Made by a program: the position numbers and the translations under genes. A stretch of DNA of 64,000 nt from Miltoncostaea sp963762825. GTDB taxonomy: Bacteria; Actinomycetota; Thermoleophilia; Miltoncostaeales; Miltoncostaeaceae. The first letter of the stretch is position 1. Each line of letters starts with the position of its first letter. Shown here piece after piece: positions 24,706-33,172 of this stretch. The DNA is taken from the NCBI GenBank assembly GCA_963762825.1, contig CAVXLZ010000001.1, forward strand, positions 496,001 to 560,000, read 5' to 3'. The notes under the pieces were generated by a model that did not search any database, was not told the DNA's origin, and saw nothing but the letters and a program-made list of their open reading frames with translations.

Positions 24706-25611
24706 GTGCACTTCTCGCCAGCCTCCTCGCCCACGGTCCGGCGCCGTCCGCTCGCCTTCGGGTGCGTGCCGGCGGCGATCGCAGCGCTGCTGACCACGGG
24801 CGCCGTGGCAGCGGTCGCCGAGCCGCCGCCGCCGGGCAACCGGGTGTCCAATCCCTCTTTCGAGAAGAACGCGAGCGTCCAGTGGACGGGCTTTCGATCG
24901 GCGTTCTACCGACTCGAGCTCCCTCCGGGGCAGGCGCCTGAGGGGGCATCGGTGGTCCAGGTCGTCGCCGCGCCGACGGTCGATGCGAGCGGCTTCTCGA
25001 TCGACGACGCGCGCCCGTCTGGTGGTGCATCGGCCCACATCGGGGCTCAGTTCGTGGCGTCGGCCTACCTGAGGGCTGCCGTGCCCCAGTCCGTCGGCAA
25101 GATCGCCAAGGTGTGGCTGCGCGAGCGGACCCGGCAGGGCAATCCGGTTGACCAGATCAGCGCCGAGGTGGTCCTCACCGACGCCTTCCAGCTCGTGACC
25201 ACTCCCACCTACACCACGCAGCGGGTCGGCAGCCAGGTCGATGTCTACGTCGGGCAGATCCCGGCCGCCCCGGGCGACGTGTTCCAGGCCGACGTCGTCT
25301 CCCTGGTCCGAACCGCGCTGGGCAGGCCGTCGCCGAAGCCGCGGCTCAGCAGGCTCGCGATCGTACGGCGCAGGGGCGTCGTGTCGGTTCGGTTCCGTCT
25401 CTCGCGGACCACGCTCGTCACCACACGGCTCGAGGCCCGGCGGGCGCGGGGCTACTCCAAGGCGCGGGCGACGCGGCCCAAGCGGGTCCGGGCCGGCACG
25501 CGCAGGGTCGTCCTCGGGCGTCTCGCGCCGCGCTCGTACCGGGTCCGCTTCGTCCTGAGGCGTGCCTCCGGCGGAGACGTGATCGTGGTGAAGCGCTTCC
25601 GCGTGAGATAG
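24706..25611 (+). CDS. Secreted beta-sandwich protein, carbohydrate-binding-like
   Basis: A 301-residue exported protein. After a signal peptide (about 1-45) comes a jelly-roll-like domain opening with NRVSNPSFEKNASVQWTGF, the typical start of CBM4/9-type or similar beta-sandwich modules, and running to about residue 205. The C-terminal about 90 residues are a very basic beta domain (RLEARRARGYSKARA, VVLGRLAPRSYRVRFVLRR), a pattern often seen as a wall- or polymer-associated stalk. A similar basic end is found in the frameshifted beta-propeller gene at 33173-35120. No catalytic motif is visible. Confidence 0.75.
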   Translation: MHFSPASSPTVRRRPLAFGCVPAAIAALLTTGAVAAVAEPPPPGNRVSNPSFEKNASVQWTGFRSAFYRLELPPGQAPEGASVVQVVAAPTVDASGFSIDDARPSGGASAHIGAQFVASAYLRAAVPQSVGKIAKVWLRERTRQGNPVDQISAEVVLTDAFQLVTTPTYTTQRVGSQVDVYVGQIPAAPGDVFQADVVSLVRTALGRPSPKPRLSRLAIVRRRGVVSVRFRLSRTTLVTTRLEARRARGYSKARATRPKRVRAGTRRVVLGRLAPRSYRVRFVLRRASGGDVIVVKRFRVR

Positions 25612-25643
25612 GCGAGCGAGCGGCGCAGCCGTCGGGGCGTCGG

Positions 25644-25649
25644 TAGTCT
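25644..25649 (+). promoter_or_regulatory. -10 hexamer of the hypothetical gene at 25656 (leaderless)
   Basis: TAGTCT, exactly 6 bases before the GTG start, with no ribosome site. One of the clearest leaderless arrangements in the window. Confidence 0.5.
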
Positions 25650-25655
25650 CGTCGC

Positions 25656-26294
25656 GTGGCGAACCAGACCGTGGACGAGATTGTCGCGTTGCTCGATGGC
25701 GTCCGCGTCGATGTCGTCCCCGAGGCCCCGTCGGTGCGGGCCGCGCCTGAGGCCTACCGGGCGATGAGCCACGACGTCCTTCGCCAGAGCCACGCCCACG
25801 ACACCGCCGAGCGGCCGGACGCCTCGGCGCGCTACGAGCAGGGCGAGAGGTTCATGAGCCTCTGGACCCGCCAGGGGCCCAAGGGCGCGCCGTGGGTGGG
25901 GCTGGCCATCAGCGTCAGCCGCACGCGTGCGGGCGCGGTGCTGAACGCCGGTTACCGCGTGTCCACGGACTCGGCCGACGAGGCTGCCGCCCTCGCGGGG
26001 GATCCGGCTCGCGCGCTGGCCACGCTGGTGACGCGTTTCGGGATCTCCTACTACACGGGCCGCAAGCGGGTGTACTTCGTTCCCGAGCACCTGGTCGAGC
26101 TCTCGGTGCGTCTCGACACCCTCGGCCCGGACCAGTTCGCCCGTGCCGTGGGCCTCGAGACGCCCCCCGACGGGTCCAAGGTCGCCGTCAACGTGGTGGT
26201 GTCGCCGGGCGAGGAGGGCGTGAGCCGGCTGGCGTGGTTCTTCGTGCTCGACCTGACGCGCTACGAGCGCGAGCTGCGCCCGCGCGGGCGCTGA
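25656..26294 (+). CDS. Conserved-looking hypothetical cytoplasmic protein
   Basis: A 212-residue soluble alpha/beta protein with no signal peptide or membrane segment. Its middle contains WVGLAISVSRTRAGAVLNAGY and ISYYTGRKRVYFVPEHLVEL; the end is WFFVLDLTRYERELRPRG. Codon use is normal for the window and the leaderless promoter supports the GTG start. I do not recognise the family and see no catalytic signature. The gene stands alone between two secreted-protein genes. Confidence 0.75.
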   Translation: MANQTVDEIVALLDGVRVDVVPEAPSVRAAPEAYRAMSHDVLRQSHAHDTAERPDASARYEQGERFMSLWTRQGPKGAPWVGLAISVSRTRAGAVLNAGYRVSTDSADEAAALAGDPARALATLVTRFGISYYTGRKRVYFVPEHLVELSVRLDTLGPDQFARAVGLETPPDGSKVAVNVVVSPGEEGVSRLAWFFVLDLTRYERELRPRGR

Positions 26295-26359
26295 GCACGG
26301 AATAGTCTCGCCCTGCGGGGCGGTCCGCGCTTCGCACGGCGATCGAAGAGAGGGTCGAG

Positions 26360-27055
26360 ATGGCGACACGAGGAAAGCTCGGGCGGGCGACCGTGGCCGT
26401 TCTGGCGTCGGGGGCGATCGTGACAGGGTCGGCGGTCGCGCTCTCCCAGGGCGGCGGCGATGGGCGCAGCGACGTATCGGGCGTGCACGCCGAGGCGGCC
26501 AAGAAGACGAAGAAGAAGGTGGCCCGGGGGGCGCGCGGGAAGCGTGGCCCGCGCGGGAAGCGAGGGCCACGTGGCTTCCGCGGCGCTCGCGGCATCGCCG
26601 GACCCTCCGGCAGCACCGGCGCGACGGGTGCCACCGGCGACGTCGGCCCGTCGTCGGCGGTGGCGGTGCTCGACGACTCTGCGAACCCCTTCGTCAACAT
26701 CTCGGGGTCGAACGAGGACGCCTCGGTTCAGGTGGCGACGACTCAGCTCGGCGCCGGCGCGTGGGCGATCCACGCCAAGCTCGACGTCAGTGGCGGGAGC
26801 GGGGGCGCGCGCGTCGTCTGCAGGCTCCTCGCGGGCACGACCCAGCTCGATCGCTCAATCCTCACAGCGGGGAACGTCGCCGGATACGTCAGCCAGGGCG
26901 AGATGCAGATGATGTCGGCGACCACCTTCGCAGGGGCGACCCAGATACAGGTGCGCTGCCACCGCGAGGGCGGCACGAGCGACCCGTTCGCCTACTCCCA
27001 GCAGATCCTGTCCGTGAAGGTGGGAACCGCGGTCACCACGAAGGTCGAGTTCTAG
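26360..27055 (+). CDS. Exported protein with a short collagen-like repeat
   Basis: A 231-residue protein with a signal peptide (about 1-28), a lysine-rich patch (AAKKTKKKVARGARGKRG) and about twelve Gly-X-Y triplets (about residues 57-95, for example GPRGKRGPRGFRGARG and GSTGATGATGDVG). The remaining about 130 residues form a beta-rich domain with two cysteines (VVCRLLAGTTQLD and VRCHREGG). Such collagen-plus-globular proteins are common at actinobacterial surfaces; the triple helix would trimerise the head. A GAGAGGGT ribosome site precedes the ATG, and a TAGTCT hexamer lies about 50 bases upstream. The methyltransferase gene follows after 2 bases. Confidence 0.85.
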   Translation: MATRGKLGRATVAVLASGAIVTGSAVALSQGGGDGRSDVSGVHAEAAKKTKKKVARGARGKRGPRGKRGPRGFRGARGIAGPSGSTGATGATGDVGPSSAVAVLDDSANPFVNISGSNEDASVQVATTQLGAGAWAIHAKLDVSGGSGGARVVCRLLAGTTQLDRSILTAGNVAGYVSQGEMQMMSATTFAGATQIQVRCHREGGTSDPFAYSQQILSVKVGTAVTTKVEF

Positions 27056-27057
27056 GG

Positions 27058-27903
27058 ATGGAACGTTCCTCTTCCGCGACTCCGGCCGGGAGCTTCGACC
27101 GCAGCGCAACGGTCTACGACGACCACGTCTCCTGCAACCGGGCGGGGGCCGGGCGGCTGGTGGCGTCGGTCCCTGCCGGAAGGTATCCGCGCCTTCTGGA
27201 CGTGGCGTGCGGCACGGGCTTCGCCTCGTTGGCGGCGATCCCCCCGCTCGGCGTCGAGAGCATCATCGGCGTCGACGCATCGGCTCCCATGCTCGAGGTC
27301 TTCGGCGACCGTCTGAGAGCCCACCCCCACGTGCGGTCCCGTCTGTACGCGGCGGATGTGCTGGCGATGGGCGTCGAGGAGGCCTCGGTCGACCTCGTGC
27401 TCTGCACGATGGCGCTGCACTGGTTCACCGAGCGCGCCGCCGCGATAGCGGCTATGGCGCACGCCCTGGCGCCCGGCGGTGTGCTCGCCATCCTCGCCCC
27501 GGGGCCGCGCCACGATCGTGAGACGGTCGATCGCATCCGGCACACGGATGATCCGCTGCTCGCCCGCCTCGCCGATTCCATCGACAGCAATCAGGTCGAC
27601 CCCGATGCGCTCACCGGCCACATCGTGGCGGCCGGGCTCGAACCCCTCGACGTGTGGACCGAGACGCGTCGCCGCTCGGTGACGCCCGCGTCCTACGCGG
27701 CCCGCCTCGAGGCCGTCGCGAGCCACCTCTGGGCGGACCTGACCGAGGACGGCAAGGCCGGTGTGCTGGAGTCGATTCGCACGCTGCTCGACGAGTGCGC
27801 CGACGCTGATGGCGGGTACCGCTATGGCTTCGTCAAGACCTTCGCTCTGGCGCGCGCGCCGCGATCGGCCGGCGACCGAAATCAGGTCGCTCCCGACCCT
27901 TGA
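27058..27903 (+). CDS. Class I SAM-dependent methyltransferase
   Basis: A 281-residue methyltransferase of the Methyltransf_11/UbiE-like kind. Motif I is LLDVACGTGFASLAA, motif II GVDASAPMLEVF, and the later motif is VDLVLCTMALHWF. The C-terminal half shapes the acceptor site and is not diagnostic. The gene starts two bases after the collagen-like gene's stop, so the two are in one transcript; whether it modifies that protein is speculation. A hairpin follows the stop. Confidence 0.88.
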   Translation: MERSSSATPAGSFDRSATVYDDHVSCNRAGAGRLVASVPAGRYPRLLDVACGTGFASLAAIPPLGVESIIGVDASAPMLEVFGDRLRAHPHVRSRLYAADVLAMGVEEASVDLVLCTMALHWFTERAAAIAAMAHALAPGGVLAILAPGPRHDRETVDRIRHTDDPLLARLADSIDSNQVDPDALTGHIVAAGLEPLDVWTETRRRSVTPASYAARLEAVASHLWADLTEDGKAGVLESIRTLLDECADADGGYRYGFVKTFALARAPRSAGDRNQVAPDP

Positions 27904-27906
27904 CGA

Positions 27907-27925
27907 ATGGCCCTCGGAGGGCCAT
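27907..27925 (+). terminator. Hairpin terminator after the methyltransferase gene
   Basis: ATGGCCCT-CGG-AGGGCCAT, perfect 8-base arms starting 3 bases after the stop, followed by a pyrimidine-rich TGGTCTTCCT. Confidence 0.65.
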
Positions 27926-28556
27926 GGTCTTCCTAGCGAGCGTGAGCTCCGAGCTACACAGGAAACGGGGCTTGCACGCTCGAACCGTGGGAATCGAGCG
28001 TGATCTGGATGCACCCGCCACAGCGATACCGCCACGCAGACATCGCCTCTCGATGGGCATCGCGCCCGGGCAGAGAGGGAGGGCCGTCACACGGCTCGCA
28101 GTGGGCGGCGAGGCTGGTGGACGCGGCACGCACCGGACGCGACCCGATGCTCCCAACGCGCGCCGAGTTGCGGCGCAACCCGATGGAACGATCACGTCCA
28201 CGCGGCCGATCGAGCCATGCCCCCCAGGGCGTGGTGGTCGCAGGGAGGTAACGCGTTTGGATGCCGCGATGCAGGACGGTCTCGCTTTCTGATTTCAGGC
28301 GCGGGGTCGTCCGAGAATCCCCACAGTAGGACGTCGACGCAGGCGGCTCCGCCACGAGTTCGCCAACGCGCCGGGCGTCGCATGCGGAGTGGATGAGGGG
28401 TCGTCCGGCGCAGGTCCTGCCGGGCGGCCCCGGGGTGGTTGATGGAGGCCCATACGACGAGCCTCCATGGGATGTCCTCTAACCACACCTGAACCGTCGA
28501 CCGCCGGACTCGGCGTCGCCCCCTGCCACACTCCCGGCGGGAGCCGAGGGGGGTGG
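27926..28556. other. Intergenic stretch without a supported gene
   Basis: About 630 bases between the methyltransferase terminator and the MFS transporter. Frames are open on both strands, but none shows the codon bias of the neighbours, a ribosome site or recognisable motifs. One inverted repeat is present at 27975-28002. It may be old decayed sequence or hold an unseen small RNA. Confidence 0.5.
27975..28002. repeat. 9-bp inverted repeat in the intergenic stretch
   Basis: CACGCTCGA / TCGAGCGTG, perfect arms around a 10-base spacer. Not followed by T residues; function unknown. Confidence 0.5.
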
Positions 28557-30431
28557 ATGGAGACGAGATCGATCACCGCTGGGCGTGGAGCCGCGGGCGC
28601 CGGGCTTCTCGCGGTTGCCGTGGCCCTCGCGTTCGCCGATTCGTCGGTCGTGATGCTCGGCCTGCCCGAGATCTACGGCGAGCTTGACGCGTCGATCTCC
28701 GGGGTCTCGTTCGTCATCACCGCGTACAACCTCGCCGTGGCCGTCGTGGCCCTCGCGCTCGTGCCCGTGGTCGGTCGCGTTCGTCCCGCGGGGCTCGTGG
28801 CGCTCGGTCTGGTGGTCTTCGCCGTCTCCTCGCTGGCCTGCGGGCTCGTCGGAGATCTCCCCGCCCTGGTCGCCCTGCGGGCCGTTCAGGGGTTCGGGGG
28901 TGCCCTCCTTCTCGCCGCGTCCCTGCCGGTGATGGCCGCGCTCACGGGGTCGGACGTCCGCGGCCGGGCGTGGTGGGGGCTGGCCGGCACGCTCGGCGCG
29001 GTTCTCGGCCCCGCGGCCGGTGGACTCGTCACCGAGGTGTTCGACTGGAGGGCGATCTTCCTCCTCCAGGCCCCGGTCGCCGCCCTCGCGCTTCTGGTGG
29101 TGGCCGATCGGCGCGTGAGAGGGCTGGCGGCCGAGGGCGGACGGCTCTCGGGGGCCCACATCTGGCCCGCCCTCGGTCTGGTCTTCGCGTTCGGTGCCCT
29201 GGTGGGCGCGCTGTTCCTCGCGGTGCTCATGGTGGTGACGGCCTGGGGCCTCGGCCCTCTCTCCGGTGCGCTCGTGGTGAGCGCGCTCCCCCTCGCCGCC
29301 GTCGCGGTGCGGCCCCTCTCGCAGCGCGCGGGCTCCTCCATCGGCTCGGCGGCGGGGGCGGTCCTGCTCGCGTCGGGCCTGGCGGCCCTGGCGCTGCTCC
29401 CCTCGCCGGGCATCGGGTGGGCGATCGCCGCCCTCGCGGTCTGCGGCGCCGGCTTCGGCCTGCTCGTGCCGCCCCTCACGGCCGGCTCGGTGTCGGGCGA
29501 GGGGGGGATGGGGGCGGCGGCCGCCTTCTCGGTGGGGGCCCGCCACGTGGGGCTCGTCGCCGTGCTCCTGATCGTGGCGCCCCTGCTCGCCGCCGACCTC
29601 ACGGCCGCCGCCGACCGGGCGACGCTGAACGCGACCCAGGTGATCCTCGACGCCCCGATCGGTCTCTCCCAGAAGGTGCCGATCGCCCTCGCGATCGCGA
29701 ATGAGTTCGACCGTGCACCGCGCGGCGAGGTGCCCGACGTCCGGCGCGCGTTCGACGAGAACGGCGGCGACGACTCCGGGGTGGCGGACGTGCGCGACGA
29801 TCTCGTCACGACGATCACCGCGGCACTGACGCGGGGCTTTCGGTCGGCCTACCTGGTGACCTCCCTCTTCGCGCTGCTGGCGGTCGTCCCCGCGGTGGCG
29901 GGATGGCGCCGCGGGAGTCGCGCACGCCGGGGTCCGCCGGGCCCGGCGCTGGCCCTCGCGACGCTCGTGCTCGCGGGCTGGGCATTGATCGGGGTGGGGG
30001 TCGCGAGCGGTGGCACGGATCTGGGGCGCTCGACGACCCCCGATCCGTGCGTCGCCGTGTCCCGCGCGGGAGGCGGAGGAATCGACGCCACCCTGCAGGG
30101 TGTGGTCCTGGACGGCCTGGCGGGGGCCGCGTGCGAGCTGGAGGTCTCGCGCGAGAACCTGGTCCTCTCCTTCGGGTCCGACGCGGGCACCGAGCGTGTC
30201 CCCTGGGATGCGGCGACGGTCGAGCGCGCCGTGCGGTCGGGGCTCGTCCGGTCCATCGACGACGCGCAGGAGCGCGGATCGCTGAACTCCGTGGTGGCCG
30301 ACATCCTGCGCGGCCTGGCACGAAGGGCGCCGATCGACGAGCTCGTCCGCGGGACGGCGGCGGCGCGCGATCTCGCGGGCGGCATCGATCTCGGCGGGTT
30401 GATCGACTCGGTGCGCGAGGTCCTTCCGTGA
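28557..30431 (+). CDS. MFS transporter with long C-terminal extracytoplasmic segment
   Basis: A 624-residue permease. The first about 370 residues form the transport core: FADSSVVMLGLPEIYGEL and SFVITAYNLAVAVVALAL in the first helices, then the drug:H+ antiporter-like GGALLLAASLPVM and GPAAGGLVTEVFDWRAIF (motif C and the following loop). About 80 polar residues (380-450) sit between helices, and after a final helix (about 480-500) the last about 120 residues are soluble (DPCVAVSRAGGGG, LEVSRENLVLSFGSD). The ATG follows a G-rich site. An efflux role is likely; the substrate is unknown. Confidence 0.82.
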   Translation: METRSITAGRGAAGAGLLAVAVALAFADSSVVMLGLPEIYGELDASISGVSFVITAYNLAVAVVALALVPVVGRVRPAGLVALGLVVFAVSSLACGLVGDLPALVALRAVQGFGGALLLAASLPVMAALTGSDVRGRAWWGLAGTLGAVLGPAAGGLVTEVFDWRAIFLLQAPVAALALLVVADRRVRGLAAEGGRLSGAHIWPALGLVFAFGALVGALFLAVLMVVTAWGLGPLSGALVVSALPLAAVAVRPLSQRAGSSIGSAAGAVLLASGLAALALLPSPGIGWAIAALAVCGAGFGLLVPPLTAGSVSGEGGMGAAAAFSVGARHVGLVAVLLIVAPLLAADLTAAADRATLNATQVILDAPIGLSQKVPIALAIANEFDRAPRGEVPDVRRAFDENGGDDSGVADVRDDLVTTITAALTRGFRSAYLVTSLFALLAVVPAVAGWRRGSRARRGPPGPALALATLVLAGWALIGVGVASGGTDLGRSTTPDPCVAVSRAGGGGIDATLQGVVLDGLAGAACELEVSRENLVLSFGSDAGTERVPWDAATVERAVRSGLVRSIDDAQERGSLNSVVADILRGLARRAPIDELVRGTAAARDLAGGIDLGGLIDSVREVLP

Positions 30432-30446
30432 TCCCTCTTGCGAAGG

Positions 30447-31754
30447 TCAGTCGGCGGGCGGGAAGGAGACGCGCAAGAGGGCACCGCCCCCGTCGGCGTT
30501 CTCGGCGCTGATGCGCGCTCCGTGCGCGTCGGCGACCTGGCGGGCGATGGCGAGCCCCAGCCCCGAGCCGGGCATCTGCCGCGCGGCCGGCGCGCGGTAG
30601 AAGCGGTCGAACACCAACGGCAGGTCCTCCGGGGCGATGCCCTCGCCGTGATCGCGCACGGTCAGCTCGCCCTCGCTTAGCGCGACCTCCACCGAGCCGC
30701 CCGGCGGGCTCCATTTGACGGCGTTGTCGAGAAGGTTGGCCACCAGTCGCGTCAACCGCTCGGGCGTGCCTGCCACCACCCACGGCTCCAGGCTCTCGGC
30801 GAAGGAGACCTGGGGGGCGAGCCGGCGCGCCCGGGCCAGTCCGGCGCGCGCGATCTCGTCGAGGCGCACGTCCTGCGCCTCGCCGATCGCCTCACCACGG
30901 CGAGAGAGGTCGACGACGTCTCCGACCAGGTTGGTGAGCTCGTCCGTCTGGGCGACCAGGTCGCGCAGCAGGTCGTCGCGGTCGCCGGGTGAGAGGCCCT
31001 CGCCACGCTGGAGCACTTCGATGTTCGTGCGCAGGCTCGCCAACGGCGTGCGCAGCTCGTGGGAGGCGTCGGCCACCAGCTGACGCTGCGCGTCGACCGA
31101 GCTCTCCAGGGAGTCGAGCGTCGTGTTGAAGGAGCGCGCGAGCCGGCCCAGCTCGTCGTCGCCGCCTTCGGGCATGCGCAGACTGACGTCGGCGGCCGTC
31201 GCGATCTCCTCGGTGCGCCGCGTGAACCGGCCGACCGGCGCCAAGGCGCTGCCGGAGATGAGCCATCCGAGCGCCGCGCCGCTGATCACCCCGGCGCCCG
31301 AGACGGCGATGAGCACGGCGCGGAGCCTGCTGAGCAGCGAATCGACCTCGTCGAGCGACCGCGCGGCCTGAAGGGCCACACCCGGGCGGAGCTGGGTGGT
31401 GAGCACGCGCAGGTGGCTTCCCGACACGGTCTGCTCGCTGAAGTACGCGCGCTCGGTGCCGGCCGCGACCGCCCGGGTGCGGGCATCGACCTCGAGGGCG
31501 ACGCCGCTCGCGTCCGGCCGGCTGGTGGATCCGTCGGCGCCCACGAGCTGGGCGAACAGGGTGGGCGCGTTCCCGCCGGGGGGGCCTCCTCTGGGCGGCC
31601 GGAGGCCCTGCCTGCCGATGCCCTCCCTTAGAGACGAATCGACGTCGTCGCGAAGCCGGTTCTCGACCGCGAGGTAGGCCGCGAGCGAGGCGAAGGCCAC
31701 TGTGAGGGCGACCGCGATCCCCGCCGCGAGGGCGAGGCGCTGGCGGAGCGTCAC
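30447..31754 (-). CDS. Sensor histidine kinase, MprB/BaeS-like
   Basis: A 435-residue kinase with helices at about 7-28 and 140-165 flanking an extracytoplasmic sensor, then HAMP (about 165-220), HisKA with phospho-acceptor in DASHELRTPLASL, and a HATPase domain (N box LVANLLDNAVKWS, G1 VRDHGEGIAPEDL, F box LVFDRFYRA, G2 GSGLGLAIARQVADAHG). The ATG overlaps the response-regulator stop by ATGA, which fixes the start and the pairing. The small secreted protein gene upstream of the regulator may belong to the same regulon. Confidence 0.95.
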   Translation of the reverse strand: MTLRQRLALAAGIAVALTVAFASLAAYLAVENRLRDDVDSSLREGIGRQGLRPPRGGPPGGNAPTLFAQLVGADGSTSRPDASGVALEVDARTRAVAAGTERAYFSEQTVSGSHLRVLTTQLRPGVALQAARSLDEVDSLLSRLRAVLIAVSGAGVISGAALGWLISGSALAPVGRFTRRTEEIATAADVSLRMPEGGDDELGRLARSFNTTLDSLESSVDAQRQLVADASHELRTPLASLRTNIEVLQRGEGLSPGDRDDLLRDLVAQTDELTNLVGDVVDLSRRGEAIGEAQDVRLDEIARAGLARARRLAPQVSFAESLEPWVVAGTPERLTRLVANLLDNAVKWSPPGGSVEVALSEGELTVRDHGEGIAPEDLPLVFDRFYRAPAARQMPGSGLGLAIARQVADAHGARISAENADGGGALLRVSFPPAD

Positions 31755-32425
31755 TCGTCGCGCATCACGTAGCCAACGCCGCGCACCGTCTGGATCAGGC
31801 GTGTCTCACCTCCGGCCTCGAGCTTGCGCCGAAGGTACCCGACGTAGACACCGAGCGCGTTGGAGCCCGGGCCGAAGTCGTAGTTCCAGATGCGCTCGTG
31901 GATCACCGAGCGTGTCAGCACCAGCCGCGGGTTGCGCATGAGCAACTCGAGCAGGGCGAACTCCGTGCGCGTCAGATCGATGCGGCGATCGCCCCGCCGC
32001 GCCGTGTACCCGGCAGTGTCCAGCTCGAGGTCGGCGAATCGCAGCACCGCGCTCGGTTCGCCGTTGGTCGTACGGCGCAGCAGCGCGCGCAGGCGCGCGA
32101 GCAGCTCCTCGAGGGCGAAGGGCTTGACGAGGTAGTCGTCGGCGCCGGCATCGAGGCCCATCACCCGGTCGGCGACCGTATCGCGTGCAGTGAGCATCAG
32201 CACGGGCGTGTGATCCCCGCTGGCCCTCAGCCTGCGGCAGACCTCGAGCCCGTCGACCCCGGGCATCAGCACGTCGAGCACCACGGCGTCCGGCGCCGCG
32301 GCGGTGAGCGAGGTGATCGCCTCGTCACCGCCGCCGGCGACGTCCACCTGATACCCGGAGAGCACCAGTGCGCGACGCACCGCGTCGCGCACTGCCTGCT
32401 CGTCATCGACCACCAGAATTCTCAT
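31751..32425 (-). CDS. OmpR-family response regulator, MprA-like
   Basis: A 224-residue regulator. The receiver has the acidic pair in VVDDEQ, phospho-acceptor Asp51 in VVLDVLMPG, and the Lys in YLVKPF. The winged-helix DNA-binding domain has LTRTEFALLELLMRNPRLVLTR and VYVGYLRRKLEAGGETRLIQTVRGVGY. The ATG at 32425 starts the canonical MRILVVDDE; a TTG 9 bases upstream is less likely. It is coupled to the kinase gene downstream. Confidence 0.96.
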   Translation of the reverse strand: MRILVVDDEQAVRDAVRRALVLSGYQVDVAGGGDEAITSLTAAAPDAVVLDVLMPGVDGLEVCRRLRASGDHTPVLMLTARDTVADRVMGLDAGADDYLVKPFALEELLARLRALLRRTTNGEPSAVLRFADLELDTAGYTARRGDRRIDLTRTEFALLELLMRNPRLVLTRSVIHERIWNYDFGPGSNALGVYVGYLRRKLEAGGETRLIQTVRGVGYVMRDE

Positions 32426-32470
32426 CCCGAGCAAGTGTGGCCGATTTCGGCCATCAGGTGCTCGCGTTCC

Positions 32471-33073
32471 CTACGGGCGTTCGAAGCGGCCGTGGCCTCC
32501 GCGGCCCTCGCCGGGCCCGGGGCGCGAGTCGTCGGCGATGTGTGCGGCGAGATCCGCCACCCGGGCGTCGGGAACGCCGTCGGCCTTCAGGGCTGCGCCG
32601 ATGGTCGCGACGAGGTCGGCTCGGCTCACCCCTTGAGCCTTGGCGATCTCGGTCAGGGTGGACCCGGCCTTCACCTTCGTTCGCAGCTGGGCCTCGGTGA
32701 GGTTCAGCTTCTTGGCAACCGGGGCGAGCAGTTCGGCGCGCGGGCCGTGGTGGCCCGGTCCTCCGCGTCCCGGTCCGCCGAGCCGGGGCAACCCCGGGGC
32801 GTCCTTCGCCCTCTGGAGCATCTGGTCCGCCTGCGCCTGGGTGATCTTTCCGGCCGCGACGGCCTCGTCGAGATTCGCCTTCAGCACGTCCTGGAAGGCG
32901 CCGGTGACGTCGGCCGTCGACACCGCGGCTCCCGAGCGCTTGCTGATGGCGGCGGCCAGGTCGCCCGCGTCGTCCGACGAACCGTTGTTCGCGGCGATCG
33001 CACCGGTGGCGAGCCCCGCGGCCCCGACCGTGGCCGCGGCGATCGCGGCGATCCTGCGTCGTCCTGAGATCAC
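32471..33073 (-). CDS. Exported helical protein of unknown function beside the two-component pair
   Basis: A 200-residue protein with a signal peptide (about 1-27) and a mostly helical body. Two short repeats can be seen: LAAAISKRSGAAVSTADVTG...VLKANLDEAVAAGKITQAQA, and LLAPVAKKLNLTEAQLRTKV...TLTEIAKAQGVSRADLVATI. A Gly/His-rich segment (GGPGRGGPGHHGPR) lies between and the tail is Gly/Arg-rich, so metal binding is possible. The GTG follows GAGGGGGA. It lies 45 bases upstream of the regulator gene on the same strand, so it may be co-transcribed with, or sensed by, the kinase pair. Confidence 0.75.
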   Translation of the reverse strand: MISGRRRIAAIAAATVGAAGLATGAIAANNGSSDDAGDLAAAISKRSGAAVSTADVTGAFQDVLKANLDEAVAAGKITQAQADQMLQRAKDAPGLPRLGGPGRGGPGHHGPRAELLAPVAKKLNLTEAQLRTKVKAGSTLTEIAKAQGVSRADLVATIGAALKADGVPDARVADLAAHIADDSRPGPGEGRGGHGRFERP

Positions 33074-33172
33074 GCTTCCCCCTCATGTGGTGAACGCTGA
33101 GAGTGGAAGGCTACGAGCGCCGCATGTGGGGACCCGAAACGGCGATGAAGAGAAGACGAAGAGTGGACCCGA

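Noticed and set aside
27960..28010. tRNA-like GGTTCGAG-type signal on the minus strand
   Set aside because: Only a T-loop-like string; no acceptor or anticodon stem can be formed. It is part of the 9-bp inverted repeat.
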